A stretch of 6,650 bases of DNA from Candidatus Elarobacter sp. (GCA_030150085.1 JASLGJ010000039.1:1-6650), one strand, 5' to 3'; positions 1 through 6,078 are shown, numbered from the stretch's first letter. The notes: generated by a model from the sequence alone, not told the origin. Numbers and translations: made by a program.

Positions 1-349
1 CGACGCGCGCGGCGGTGATCTCGCGCTCGGCGCGCAGCGCGTCGGCGCGCCGGCGCAGGCGCTCCGCGGCCGCGGCCACGTCGTCCTCGCGCGCGCGCAG
101 GTCCGCGATCTCGGCCCGCAGCGCCTCGACGTCGGCCGGGCGCGCGCCGGAACGGGCGAACGCGGCGACCTGCATTTCCAAGCGCTTGCGGGCGGTGAGC
201 AGGTCGGCGAGGTGGCGGCGCACCTCGTCGACCACCTCGAGCTGCAGGCGGTACGCGGCTTCGACCGAGGCCGCCGGATCGTCGAGGCGCGCGATCGAGC
301 TGCGCGCCTCGCCCGCGATCAGGCGCGCGATCCGGCGCCACAGGCTCAC
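1..349 (-). CDS. PspA/IM30-family protein, N-terminal part (cut by window edge)
   Basis: About 116 residues are visible and the gene continues beyond base 1. The protein begins MSLWRRIARLIAGEARSSIA and continues with a conserved-looking LDDPAASVEAAYR segment and then a long heptad-like, Arg/Ala/Glu-rich helix. An N-terminal amphipathic helix, a following 'DP' turn and then coiled coil is the known layout of PspA/IM30 (ESCRT-III-like) proteins, which line the inner face of the cytoplasmic membrane and protect it when it is damaged. The start is GTG at 349-347, overlapping the flotillin TGA (346-348) as GTGA, so translation is probably coupled to flotillin. A weak AAGG lies about ten bases upstream, inside the flotillin gene. 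The family call rests on architecture and on resemblance I recognise. A generic coiled-coil protein is the alternative, since the C-terminal part is not visible. Confidence 0.7.
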   Translation of the reverse strand, partial: MSLWRRIARLIAGEARSSIARLDDPAASVEAAYRLQLEVVDEVRRHLADLLTARKRLEMQVAAFARSGARPADVEALRAEIADLRAREDDVAAAAERLRRRADALRAEREITAARV

Positions 350-1752
350 TGCGGGTCGACCTTCACGATCGCCGCTTCGCCGTTGCGCGCCGGCGTCTCG
401 CTCTCCGCGCGGGCGCGGTGGGCGAGCAGGTTGCGCGCCAGGTCGAGCCCGGTGATGCCCTGCGCCATCACCTTGCCGAGCATCTCCGACACGCCCTGCG
501 CGCCGTTGAGCACGATCATCTGGTCGACCGAGGCGAACGCCTTGGCCGCCGCTTCGACGATCTGCGGCCACTGCTCGGCGAGCTGCTGGCCGATGACCGC
601 TTCCTGGTTCTGCGCGAGCGCGTCGGCGCGAGCCTTGATCGCCGCCGCTTCCGCGAGCCCCTTGGCGTTGATGGCCTCGCCTTCGGCCAGACCGCGCACG
701 CGCGTCGCCGTCGCCTCGGCTTCGCCCAGCACGCGCGTCTTGGTGGCGTCGGCATTGGCTTGCAGCTCGATCTGCCGGGCGCGCGCCTCGGCCGCCGCGA
801 TGTCGGCGTTGCGCTGCGCGGTCGCGATGGTCTCCTTCTCGTACGCCTTGGCGTCGGCCGGGCGGCGCACGGTCGCGAGCAGCTGCTGCTCGGTCTTCTG
901 CGCTTCCAGCTCGGCGATCTTCGTCTCCTCGACCACGACCTTTTGGCGGGCGGTGGCGTCGGCGATCGGTCCAGCCTGTTTGGCCTCGGCGGCGGCGCGG
1001 TCGACTTCGGCCTGGTAGCCGGCGACCTTGATCTTGCTGTCGCGCTGCGCGGACGCCTTGAGCGCGGCCGCTTCGGCCTCGCGCGTCGCGGCTTCCTGGT
1101 CGGCCTGAGCCTGCGCGATGCGCGCGTCGCGCTGCACCACCGCGGCGAACGGCCGGGCCAGGTTCTCGATGTAGCCGGTCGGGTCGTCGATCTCCTGGAT
1201 CTGCAGCGAGTCGACGATCAGGCCGAGCTTCTCCATCTCGGTGCCCGACGCGCCCCGGGTGGCCTCGGTCAGGCGGTCGCGCTCGCGGATCAGCTCCTCG
1301 ATGGTGAGCGAGCCGACGATGGCGCGCAGGTGGCCGGCGAAGACGTTCTGGATGCGCGCGTCCATGCGGTCCTGCTGGTCGAGGAAGCGGCGCGCGGCGT
1401 TGGCGATCGAGGCGAAGTCGTCGCCGATCTTGTAGATCACCACGCCCTTGATGTGCACCGGGATGCCCTGTTTGGTGACGCACGCGATCTCGAGCTCGGA
1501 TTCGCGCAGGTCGAGCGAGAGCCGGCGCACGACCTGCACGCCGGGGATGACGAGCGTACCGCGGCCGGTGATGATCTTGAACCCGAGCGACTCGCCCGTG
1601 TGATCGACCGGCTTGTGGTGCAGCCCGCTGATGACCAGCGCCTCGTTCGGCTCGGCGACCCGCCACATCGCGCGGAACAGCGCGATCAGCACGACGACGG
1701 CGACGATGACGACGATCGCGGCAGCCAGCGCTGAGACACCCAAAATGGTCAC
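346..1752 (-). CDS. Flotillin-like SPFH/band 7 domain membrane protein
   Basis: 468 residues. Residues 5-27 are one strongly hydrophobic segment that anchors the protein. An SPFH/band 7 region follows (about 30-200), with RVAEPNEALVISG just after the membrane and recognisable stretches around GRGTLVIPGVQVV, LTIEELIRERDRL and LGLIVDSLQIQEIDD. Residues 205-385 are Ala/Glu/Lys/Arg-rich coiled coil with repeated EA-type units, typical of flotillins. A C-terminal region (about 385-450, containing NGAQGVSEMLGKVMAQG) resembles the flotillin oligomerisation tail. Flotillins scaffold membrane microdomains and affect fluidity and membrane-protein assembly. The start is GTG at 1752-1750, supported by GGAGGT at 1766-1761 with an 8-base spacer. 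The gene lies 27 bases after a small NfeD-like gene and overlaps a PspA-like gene, so the three look like one operon. Length and layout are closer to the YuaG/YqiK group than to the shorter FloA group. Confidence 0.93.
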   Translation of the reverse strand: MTILGVSALAAAIVVIVAVVVLIALFRAMWRVAEPNEALVISGLHHKPVDHTGESLGFKIITGRGTLVIPGVQVVRRLSLDLRESELEIACVTKQGIPVHIKGVVIYKIGDDFASIANAARRFLDQQDRMDARIQNVFAGHLRAIVGSLTIEELIRERDRLTEATRGASGTEMEKLGLIVDSLQIQEIDDPTGYIENLARPFAAVVQRDARIAQAQADQEAATREAEAAALKASAQRDSKIKVAGYQAEVDRAAAEAKQAGPIADATARQKVVVEETKIAELEAQKTEQQLLATVRRPADAKAYEKETIATAQRNADIAAAEARARQIELQANADATKTRVLGEAEATATRVRGLAEGEAINAKGLAEAAAIKARADALAQNQEAVIGQQLAEQWPQIVEAAAKAFASVDQMIVLNGAQGVSEMLGKVMAQGITGLDLARNLLAHRARAESETPARNGEAAIVKVDPQ

Positions 1753-1779
1753 TGGAAACGACCTCCCGCGCCGGGGCCT

Positions 1780-1983
1780 CTAGGCCTCGGCGACGATCAC
1801 CGTGCGCGGCGGGTGGTACTCGACGACGACGACCCGCGTCCCGATCGGAAGGGCCGCATCCTTGTCGGCCGGGTAGGCATGAAAGTGCTCGGAGCCGCCT
1901 CGTACGGGGAGCATGATCTCCCCGATGGTGCCCGGGCCCACCGCTCCCGTGACGCGACCGACCTTCCCGACGACCTGGTCCGT
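1780..1983 (-). CDS. Small NfeD-like OB-fold protein, probable ACG start
   Basis: This open frame ends at TAG (1782-1780), 27 bases before flotillin. From ACG at 1983-1981 it would encode 67 residues: MDQVVGKVGRVTGAVGPGTI, then GEIMLPVRGG, a short charged stretch, PIGTRVVVVEYHPPRTVIVAEA and stop. The G-x-V-G-x-V/T...G-x-I/V...V-x-V...V pattern is that of the soluble OB-fold domain of NfeD-type proteins, whose genes usually sit beside flotillin genes. Membrane segments of full-length NfeD are absent, so this is the domain alone. No ATG, GTG or TTG lies in frame between the upstream TAG and the GTG at valine 15, which would cut into the conserved fold. A strong GGCGGAGGA (1998-1990) is placed with a 7-base gap from ACG. 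The real start could instead be that internal GTG, or the ATG may have been lost by mutation or a base error. The partnership with flotillin is inferred from family knowledge. Confidence 0.68.
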   Translation of the reverse strand, partial: TDQVVGKVGRVTGAVGPGTIGEIMLPVRGGSEHFHAYPADKDAALPIGTRVVVVEYHPPRTVIVAEA

Positions 1984-1989
1984 AGCCGA

Positions 1990-1998
1990 TCCTCCGCC
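1990..1998 (-). promoter_or_regulatory. Strong ribosome binding site that decides the NfeD-like start
   Basis: Reading the minus strand, GGCGGAGGA contains a full GGAGG (1995-1991) followed by 7 bases (1990-1984) and then ACG at 1983-1981. This is optimal spacing for a start at ACG and far too distant for the first canonical codon, GTG, 42 bases further on. It is the main evidence that translation begins at a non-canonical codon. Confidence 0.55.
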
Positions 1999-2045
1999 GC
2001 TTACGCCGGAATCCTACCGGGCGTATGTCCTGGGAGTTACGCGGC

Positions 2046-2066
2046 GGCGGGGGAATCCTCCCCGCC
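2046..2066 (+). promoter_or_regulatory. Hairpin directly abutting the UPF0114 start codon
   Basis: GGC (2046-2048) pairs with GCC (2064-2066), and GGGGA (2050-2054) pairs with TCCCC (2059-2063). One G is bulged and the loop is ATCC. The only Shine-Dalgarno-like purine run (GGGGGA, 2049-2054) lies inside the stem, and the ATG follows immediately at 2067. In a mRNA this could limit initiation, but such GC-rich stems also arise by chance at this composition. Confidence 0.3.
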
Positions 2067-2597
2067 ATGCGCGCTCTGGAACATTTTTTCGAGACGGTCC
2101 TGTGGAACAGCCGCTTCCTGATCGTCATCGCCGTGGTCGCCAGCGTGCTGGCGTCGCTGGCGATGTTCTTCGTGGGCAGCGTGGACGTGGTCCACCTCGC
2201 GGCCGAGCTGCTGCGCTACGTGCGGCCGGGCGTCGACCCCGCCGAGCAGTCGACCCTGCACGCGCTGATCGTGGCCAGCGTGGCGGAGATCATCGACGGC
2301 TTTTTGTTCGCGACGATCCTGCTGATCTTCGCGCTGGGCCTCTACGAGCTGTTCATCAGCAAGATCGAGGCCGCCGAGGCCAGCGAGTTCGCGAGCCGGC
2401 TGCTGCTGATCCGCAGCCTCGACGACCTCAAGGAGCGCCTGGCCAAGGTCATCTTCCTGATCCTGATCGTGCGCTATTTCGAGTACGCGCTGCAGCGCAG
2501 GATCGAGACCGCGCTCGACCTGCTCTACCTCGCGGTCGGGATCGCCTTGATCGCGGTCGCGCTCTACCTGAGCCGGGGCCGCAACGGCGATCACTGA
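2067..2597 (+). CDS. UPF0114 (YqhA-family) integral membrane protein
   Basis: 176 residues from ATG at 2067. A longer frame opens at ATG 2025 but would add a Gly-rich, non-conserved 14-residue extension, so the downstream ATG is preferred. Hydrophobic segments lie at about 16-37, 66-96, 127-142 and 151-169. The hallmark of the family is visible as IRSLDDLKERLAKVIFLILI (115-134), with RYFEYALQ just after; this resembles the conserved LD-LK...K motif of UPF0114 proteins. The first two segments are separated by a short loop with the acidic VDP/AEQ stretch. The biochemical function of the family is unknown. It sits back to back with the NfeD/flotillin/PspA genes, which hints at a membrane-related role, but this is context only. 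Translation start is weakly marked because the purine-rich stretch is buried in a hairpin. Confidence 0.88.
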   Translation: MRALEHFFETVLWNSRFLIVIAVVASVLASLAMFFVGSVDVVHLAAELLRYVRPGVDPAEQSTLHALIVASVAEIIDGFLFATILLIFALGLYELFISKIEAAEASEFASRLLLIRSLDDLKERLAKVIFLILIVRYFEYALQRRIETALDLLYLAVGIALIAVALYLSRGRNGDH

Positions 2598-2638
2598 GCC
2601 GACCGGGCGCCATGCGCGGCCGGCTCGACGAAGAGCCG
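2596..2638. terminator. Candidate bidirectional terminator with alternative hairpins
   Basis: Between two convergent genes, GAGCCG (2596-2601), CGGCTC (2621-2626) and GAGCCG (2633-2638) can pair in two exclusive ways. The first stem also includes CC/GG and GCGC/GCGC with a CAT loop (2611-2613), one mismatch (2602/2620) and a GG bulge. The second is a 6-bp stem with a GACGAA loop. There is no T-tract on either side, so a classical intrinsic terminator is not shown. Position between convergent genes is the main support. Confidence 0.4.
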
Positions 2639-2640
2639 TC

Positions 2641-4206
2641 CTAGCCCGCGCCGACCGTGACGCTGGCCTTGGCGCCGTCGCCGCCGACGCGGATCGTGGC
2701 GGGCGCGCCCAGCTTGGACTGGGGTACCAGTTGGAACTCGACCACCTTCACGCCAGACTCGGGGATCGCCACGGTGGTGCGGAACGGCGCGCACTGGCGG
2801 TCGCTGCAGAACGAGGCGATCCAGCGCGCGGGCAGGCCGCTCGCGGCCAGCGCGACCGTCTTGCCGGGCTTGCCGGCCACGACCAGACGGTACTTGTAGG
2901 TGCTGGCGACCGAGCCGGGCAGGTCGGGCCCGGTCCAGGGCGCGAGCGAGAGCGCGGTGCGCGCGCTGGGGTGGCCGGCATCCAAGGCCACCGTCGCCTC
3001 CTGGCCCTCCTCGAGGTACATGGCGTAGCGGCTGTCGGTCTTGGGCAGCTTCTGGGTCCAGGCGATGGTCTGGGCGAAGGCGGCCTTGGCCTGCGGGATG
3101 CGCCCGGCCCGGGCGAACAGCCGTCCCTCGTAGAGATAGGCCCAGGCCAGCTTGCGGATCGCCTTGGCGTCGCCGGGCTTGGCCTGCACCGCGGCGCGGG
3201 CCAGGCCGATGGCCTGCCCGTAGGCCACCGCGCCGTCGTCGAAGCGGCCGGCCCGGCCGTCCAGCTCGCCCAGGCCGACGTAGTTGTCGACGCTGGGCTG
3301 GATCTTGGCGAGCTGGCCCGCGTAGTCGGCGGAGCGGGCGTAGTCGTGCATGGCGCGGTACGCGGTCGAGATGCCGTCGAGCAGGTCGGGGTCGCTGGGC
3401 GCGACCGCCAGCCCGCGCTCGTACGCGGCGATGGCGTCGTCGTTCTGCTCGCGCGCCAGGGCGGACTCACCCTGCAGGCGGGCCAGCAGCACCCGGTCCG
3501 CGTCGGTCGCGGCCAGCGGCGCGAGCGCCTGCGCGGCGGCGTCGCGCAGCGCGTTCTCCTCGGCCTGGATGCGCAGGTAGTCGCTCGGGCCGTCCACGTT
3601 GCCCGCCTCGTCGATCGCCTCGAGCAGGCTCTTCACCGAGGTGCGGACCGCCGCGACGTCGCCCGCGAACGAGAACTTCGCCGGGTCGAGGAGCGCGTCG
3701 ATCTTGCGCTGCGCCTCGCTGGTCACGACGGCGTTGCGCCCGGCGCGCGCGTCGTCGACCAAGCCGGTCAGCGTCGCGGACGCGATGTTGTCGATGTAGC
3801 GCGCGCGCAGCGTGCCGTCGGGCCCGATCACCAGCGTGGTCGGGAAGGCTCGGATGTCGTAGGCCTTGGCGAAGGTCTGCTGGCCGTCGATGGCCTGCGG
3901 GTACGGCACGCCCTTGGAGGCCACGAAGGCCCGCACGATCGGCGCGCTCTCGGTCGTGTCGACGCCCAGGAACGCCACGTCGCCCTTGGCGGCGAGCTTC
4001 TTCGCGGTCGCGATCAGGTCGGGCGTCTCCTCGCGGCAGGGCGGGCACCAGGTGCCCCAGACGTTGACCACCAGCGTCTTGCCGCGGTAGTCGGCCAGGG
4101 AGACGGACTTGCCGTCGACGGTGGGCAGCCGGAAGTCGGGCGCGGGGGTGCCGACCTGGGGGCCGGTGAGCGCGAGCGCGGTCGCGGCGACGAGCGCGTG
4201 AATCAT
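2641..4206 (-). CDS. TlpA-like thioredoxin protein with TPR-like region and CxxxxC C-terminal domain (paralogue B)
   Basis: 521 residues. A short hydrophobic N-terminus (1-15, no Lys or Arg) is followed by a TlpA/AhpC-TSA-like thioredoxin fold (about 16-155). The redox motif is WCPPC at 53-57 and the cis-proline is FPTT, with P122. GVDTTE at 81-86 and QAIDG follow the usual ResA/TlpA order. Residues about 160-410 are Ala-rich helices with TPR-like spacing (for example DDAIAAYERGLAVAPSDPDL). The C-terminal domain (about 415-521) has WTGPDLPGS, STYKYRL, RWIASFCSDRQCAPF with C467 and C472, and VKVVEFQLVP, which suggests a beta-sandwich with a disulfide. Likely role: extracytoplasmic thiol-disulfide exchange with a partner bound through the helical repeats; the partner is unknown. 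The start ATG follows AGGAA, which overlaps the TAG of the upstream paralogue. The weak N-terminal signal makes export less certain than for paralogue A. Confidence 0.87.
   Translation of the reverse strand: MIHALVAATALALTGPQVGTPAPDFRLPTVDGKSVSLADYRGKTLVVNVWGTWCPPCREETPDLIATAKKLAAKGDVAFLGVDTTESAPIVRAFVASKGVPYPQAIDGQQTFAKAYDIRAFPTTLVIGPDGTLRARYIDNIASATLTGLVDDARAGRNAVVTSEAQRKIDALLDPAKFSFAGDVAAVRTSVKSLLEAIDEAGNVDGPSDYLRIQAEENALRDAAAQALAPLAATDADRVLLARLQGESALAREQNDDAIAAYERGLAVAPSDPDLLDGISTAYRAMHDYARSADYAGQLAKIQPSVDNYVGLGELDGRAGRFDDGAVAYGQAIGLARAAVQAKPGDAKAIRKLAWAYLYEGRLFARAGRIPQAKAAFAQTIAWTQKLPKTDSRYAMYLEEGQEATVALDAGHPSARTALSLAPWTGPDLPGSVASTYKYRLVVAGKPGKTVALAASGLPARWIASFCSDRQCAPFRTTVAIPESGVKVVEFQLVPQSKLGAPATIRVGGDGAKASVTVGAG
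2888..2957. repeat. Near-identical DNA patch, copy 1 (in paralogue B C-terminal domain)
   Basis: This 70-base stretch matches 4475-4544 at 68 of 70 positions by eye. It comprises an exact 22-base block, two mismatches (2910-2911) and an exact 46-base block (2912-2957). It encodes the WTGPDLPGS / STYKYRL part of the C-terminal domain. The neighbouring DNA of the two genes is clearly diverged, including silent positions. Confidence 0.9.
3948..3978. repeat. Identical 31-base patch, copy 1 (paralogue B thioredoxin domain)
   Basis: Exact match of 31 bases to 5601-5631, encoding the FLGVDTTE segment of the thioredoxin fold. Flanking codons differ between the paralogues. Confidence 0.85.
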
Positions 4207-4215
4207 GCGGTGTTC

Positions 4216-5916
4216 CTAGACGCGGACGAGGGTGCTGGCGCGGGCGACCGTTCGCCCGCCGGCGGTCGCTGCGATGGACACGTTCACCGCCTGCGCGGCC
4301 GCGGTGGTCGGGACGACTTGGAACTCGACCACCTTGACGCCTGCCGCGGGCAGGGTGACGGCGGTCCGGAACGGCGCGCAGACGCGGTCGGTGCAGAACG
4401 AGCCGATCCAGCGCCGGGGCAGGCCGGCGGCGGCGAGGCCGACCCGGGTGCCGGGCGCGCCGGTCACGATCAGGCGGTACTTGTAGGTGCTGGCGATGGA
4501 GCCGGGCAGGTCGGGCCCGGTCCAGGGCGCGAGCGAGAGCGCGGGCGCCGAGCCCGGCGCGACGGCCAGCGCGACCGTGCCCTCCTGGGCCCGCTCGAGG
4601 TACCACTCGCGGCGCGGGTCGGTGCTCGGGATGCGCTCGGCCGCGGCGGCGGCCTGGGCGAACAGCGCGCGAGCCTGGGAGGCGCGGTGCCCGTTGGCCT
4701 CGGTCTGGCCGTAGTAGAGGTTCGTCCAGGCGAGCTGGGCCGGCGTCTTGGCCAGCGCCTGGGCTTTGGCGAAGGCGGCCTCGACCTCGGCGGCCGGCCG
4801 GCCCACCTTGGCCAGCGCCTTGCCCAACCCGACGTACGACGCGTAGGACGGCGCGAGCGCGGCGATGCGCGCGTCGAGCTGCGCCACCCGCGCGTCGTCG
4901 CCCAGGTGGGAGACCGCGTAGGCCTGCCCGCCCAGCGTCTCGACGTCGTCGGGCGAGGTCTTGAGCGCGAGCGCGTACTGCGCGTCGGCCTCGGCCCAGT
5001 GCCCGAGCGCCGCGGCCTCGTCGCCGCGCAGCCGGGCCAGCAGCGCCTGGTCGGCGGCGCCCGAGGCGACCGGCGCGAATGCCGCGATGGCGGCCGCGCG
5101 CAGCGTCTGCTCCTCGGCCTGGGTGGCGATCAGGTCGTGATCGCGCGCCGGGTCGTCCATCGCGTCGTCGAGCAGCTCGTTGACCTTGGCGATGGCTTGC
5201 GCGGCCTTGGCGACGTTGGCCTTGATCGCGGCCGGGTCCGCAGCGGCCTTGGCCGGGGGCTCGCCGGCCTTCGCCGGTGCGACGCCGCCCGCGGTGCCCG
5301 CGGCATCACCGCCTAGACCGTACTGCGCGGGAGCGAGCATGGCGTCGAGCTGCTGCTGGAAGGCGCTGGTCAGCACGCCGTTCTCGCCGCGCTGCGCCGC
5401 GGCGATGTACGCCCGCAGCTGCGCCGCCGGTAGGAGGTTGTCGGCGTGGCGCGCGCGGAGCACGCCGCGCGGGTCGATCACGAAGGTGGTCGGGTAGTTG
5501 CGGATCTCGTAGGCCCGGGCGAAGTCGCTCGTGCCGGTGGTGACGGCCTGCGGGTACGGGATGCCCTTGGCGGCCGAGAAGGCGCGCACCACGCTCGCGG
5601 TCTCGGTCGTGTCGACGCCCAGGAACGCCACCTTGCCCGCGTCGCGCTTGGCCTCGGCGACGAGGTCCGGCGTCTCCAGCCGGCACGGCGGGCACCACGA
5701 CCCCCACACGTTGACGACCAGCGTCCGGCCGCGGTAATCGGCCAGCCGCACCCGCTTGCCGTCGATGGTCGTCAGCGCGAAGTCCGGCGCAGGCTGCCCC
5801 ACGACCGGCCCGGGCAACTGCGCCGCCGACGGCACGCCGGCCGGCGGCGCGGGCGCGGCCGCGCAAAACCCCAGCCCGAGCACCGGCACGAACAGCCACC
5901 CCGCGAGTCGCTTCAT
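4216..5916 (-). CDS. TlpA-like thioredoxin protein with TPR-like region and CxxxxC C-terminal domain (paralogue A)
   Basis: 566 residues from ATG at 5916; a GTG two codons upstream is the alternative. MKRLAGWLFVPVLGLGFCAA is a good Sec-type signal. The cysteine lacks a proper lipobox (phenylalanine precedes it), so a lipoprotein is unlikely. The thioredoxin domain (about 33-175) has WCPPC at 74-78, GVDTTE at 100-105 and cis-proline YPTT with P142. An Ala/Pro/Gly-rich linker (about 200-230) is absent from the neighbouring paralogue. TPR-like Ala-rich helices fill about 230-445. The C-terminal domain (about 460-566) repeats WTGPDLPGS, STYKYRL, RWIGSFCTDRVCAPF (C508, C513) and VKVVEFQVVP. Predicted role: periplasmic or cell-surface disulfide reductase/isomerase of the TlpA/ResA type. 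It is the first gene of the pair; its TAG is 9 bases before the next ATG. A weak AGGG lies 5 bases before ATG. Substrate and electron donor cannot be read from the window. Confidence 0.9.
   Translation of the reverse strand: MKRLAGWLFVPVLGLGFCAAAPAPPAGVPSAAQLPGPVVGQPAPDFALTTIDGKRVRLADYRGRTLVVNVWGSWCPPCRLETPDLVAEAKRDAGKVAFLGVDTTETASVVRAFSAAKGIPYPQAVTTGTSDFARAYEIRNYPTTFVIDPRGVLRARHADNLLPAAQLRAYIAAAQRGENGVLTSAFQQQLDAMLAPAQYGLGGDAAGTAGGVAPAKAGEPPAKAAADPAAIKANVAKAAQAIAKVNELLDDAMDDPARDHDLIATQAEEQTLRAAAIAAFAPVASGAADQALLARLRGDEAAALGHWAEADAQYALALKTSPDDVETLGGQAYAVSHLGDDARVAQLDARIAALAPSYASYVGLGKALAKVGRPAAEVEAAFAKAQALAKTPAQLAWTNLYYGQTEANGHRASQARALFAQAAAAAERIPSTDPRREWYLERAQEGTVALAVAPGSAPALSLAPWTGPDLPGSIASTYKYRLIVTGAPGTRVGLAAAGLPRRWIGSFCTDRVCAPFRTAVTLPAAGVKVVEFQVVPTTAAAQAVNVSIAATAGGRTVARASTLVRV
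4475..4544. repeat. Near-identical DNA patch, copy 2 (in paralogue A C-terminal domain)
   Basis: Partner of 2888-2957 in the same orientation, about 1.59 kb away. Differences are at 4497-4498 only. The exact 46-base block is 4499-4544. Confidence 0.9.
5601..5631. repeat. Identical 31-base patch, copy 2 (paralogue A thioredoxin domain)
   Basis: Exact partner of 3948-3978, same orientation, encoding the same FLGVDTTE segment in paralogue A. Confidence 0.85.
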
Positions 5917-5969
5917 GCGCACCCTAACCGAGCGGCACTGGAGGCGGTTGCTGAGTGCGAGAATCGTGC

Positions 5970-5984
5970 CCGCCCCCTAGGCGG
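5970..5984. repeat. Short GC-rich inverted repeat
   Basis: CCGCC (5970-5974) and GGCGG (5980-5984) flank CCCTA. The result is a 5-bp hairpin about 55 bases upstream of the paralogue A start. It could be an operator or part of a leader, or chance in GC-rich DNA. Confidence 0.3.
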
Positions 5985-6078
5985 ATCGCGCCCTACTCGT
6001 GACGGAGAAGTCCCGTACCGAAGCAAGCCGAACAAGTTAGTCCCCGCTCTCTGCGCGCCGAAGATGACGAAGATCTCT

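Larger units (their letters stand above)
1984..2066. promoter_or_regulatory. Divergent promoter region between the NfeD-like gene and UPF0114 gene
   Basis: This 83-base spacer separates the two divergent genes and must carry promoters for both. For the plus strand, a weak sigma-70-like pair can be proposed: TTACGC (2001-2006), a 17-base spacer and TATGTC (2024-2029), which would put transcription start near 2036. No convincing minus-strand pair was found. A TAGGAT (2017-2012) could be a -10 box but has no good partner. The promoter boxes are tentative; the regulatory role follows from the gene arrangement. Confidence 0.35.

Noticed and set aside
418..1734. Plus-strand open frame of 438 codons opposite flotillin
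   Set aside because: Its Asp/Arg/Leu-rich composition is an antisense shadow of the flotillin coiled coil. No motif or ribosome binding site supports it.
2025..2066. Upstream ATG (2025) as the UPF0114 start
   Set aside because: It would add a Gly-rich 14-residue stretch before the family-like N-terminus and overlap the likely promoter region. ATG at 2067 gives the expected start.
2731..5316. Very long plus-strand open frame (861 codons) opposite the two thioredoxin genes
   Set aside because: It is Gly/Arg/Val-rich with no recognisable domain and mirrors the codon pattern of the opposite strand. The minus strand encodes clear paralogous thioredoxin proteins, so this is a GC-driven shadow.
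5863..5866. Lipoprotein lipobox in paralogue A (LGFC)
   Set aside because: Phenylalanine at -1 is not accepted by the lipobox pattern, so a Sec/SPI signal is the better reading.
5925..5990. tRNA-Ser-like CCGAGCGG followed by a GC-rich hairpin resembling a variable arm
   Set aside because: No anticodon stem, no GGTTCGAAT-type T-arm and no acceptor pairing could be found, so it is not a tRNA or a credible fragment.
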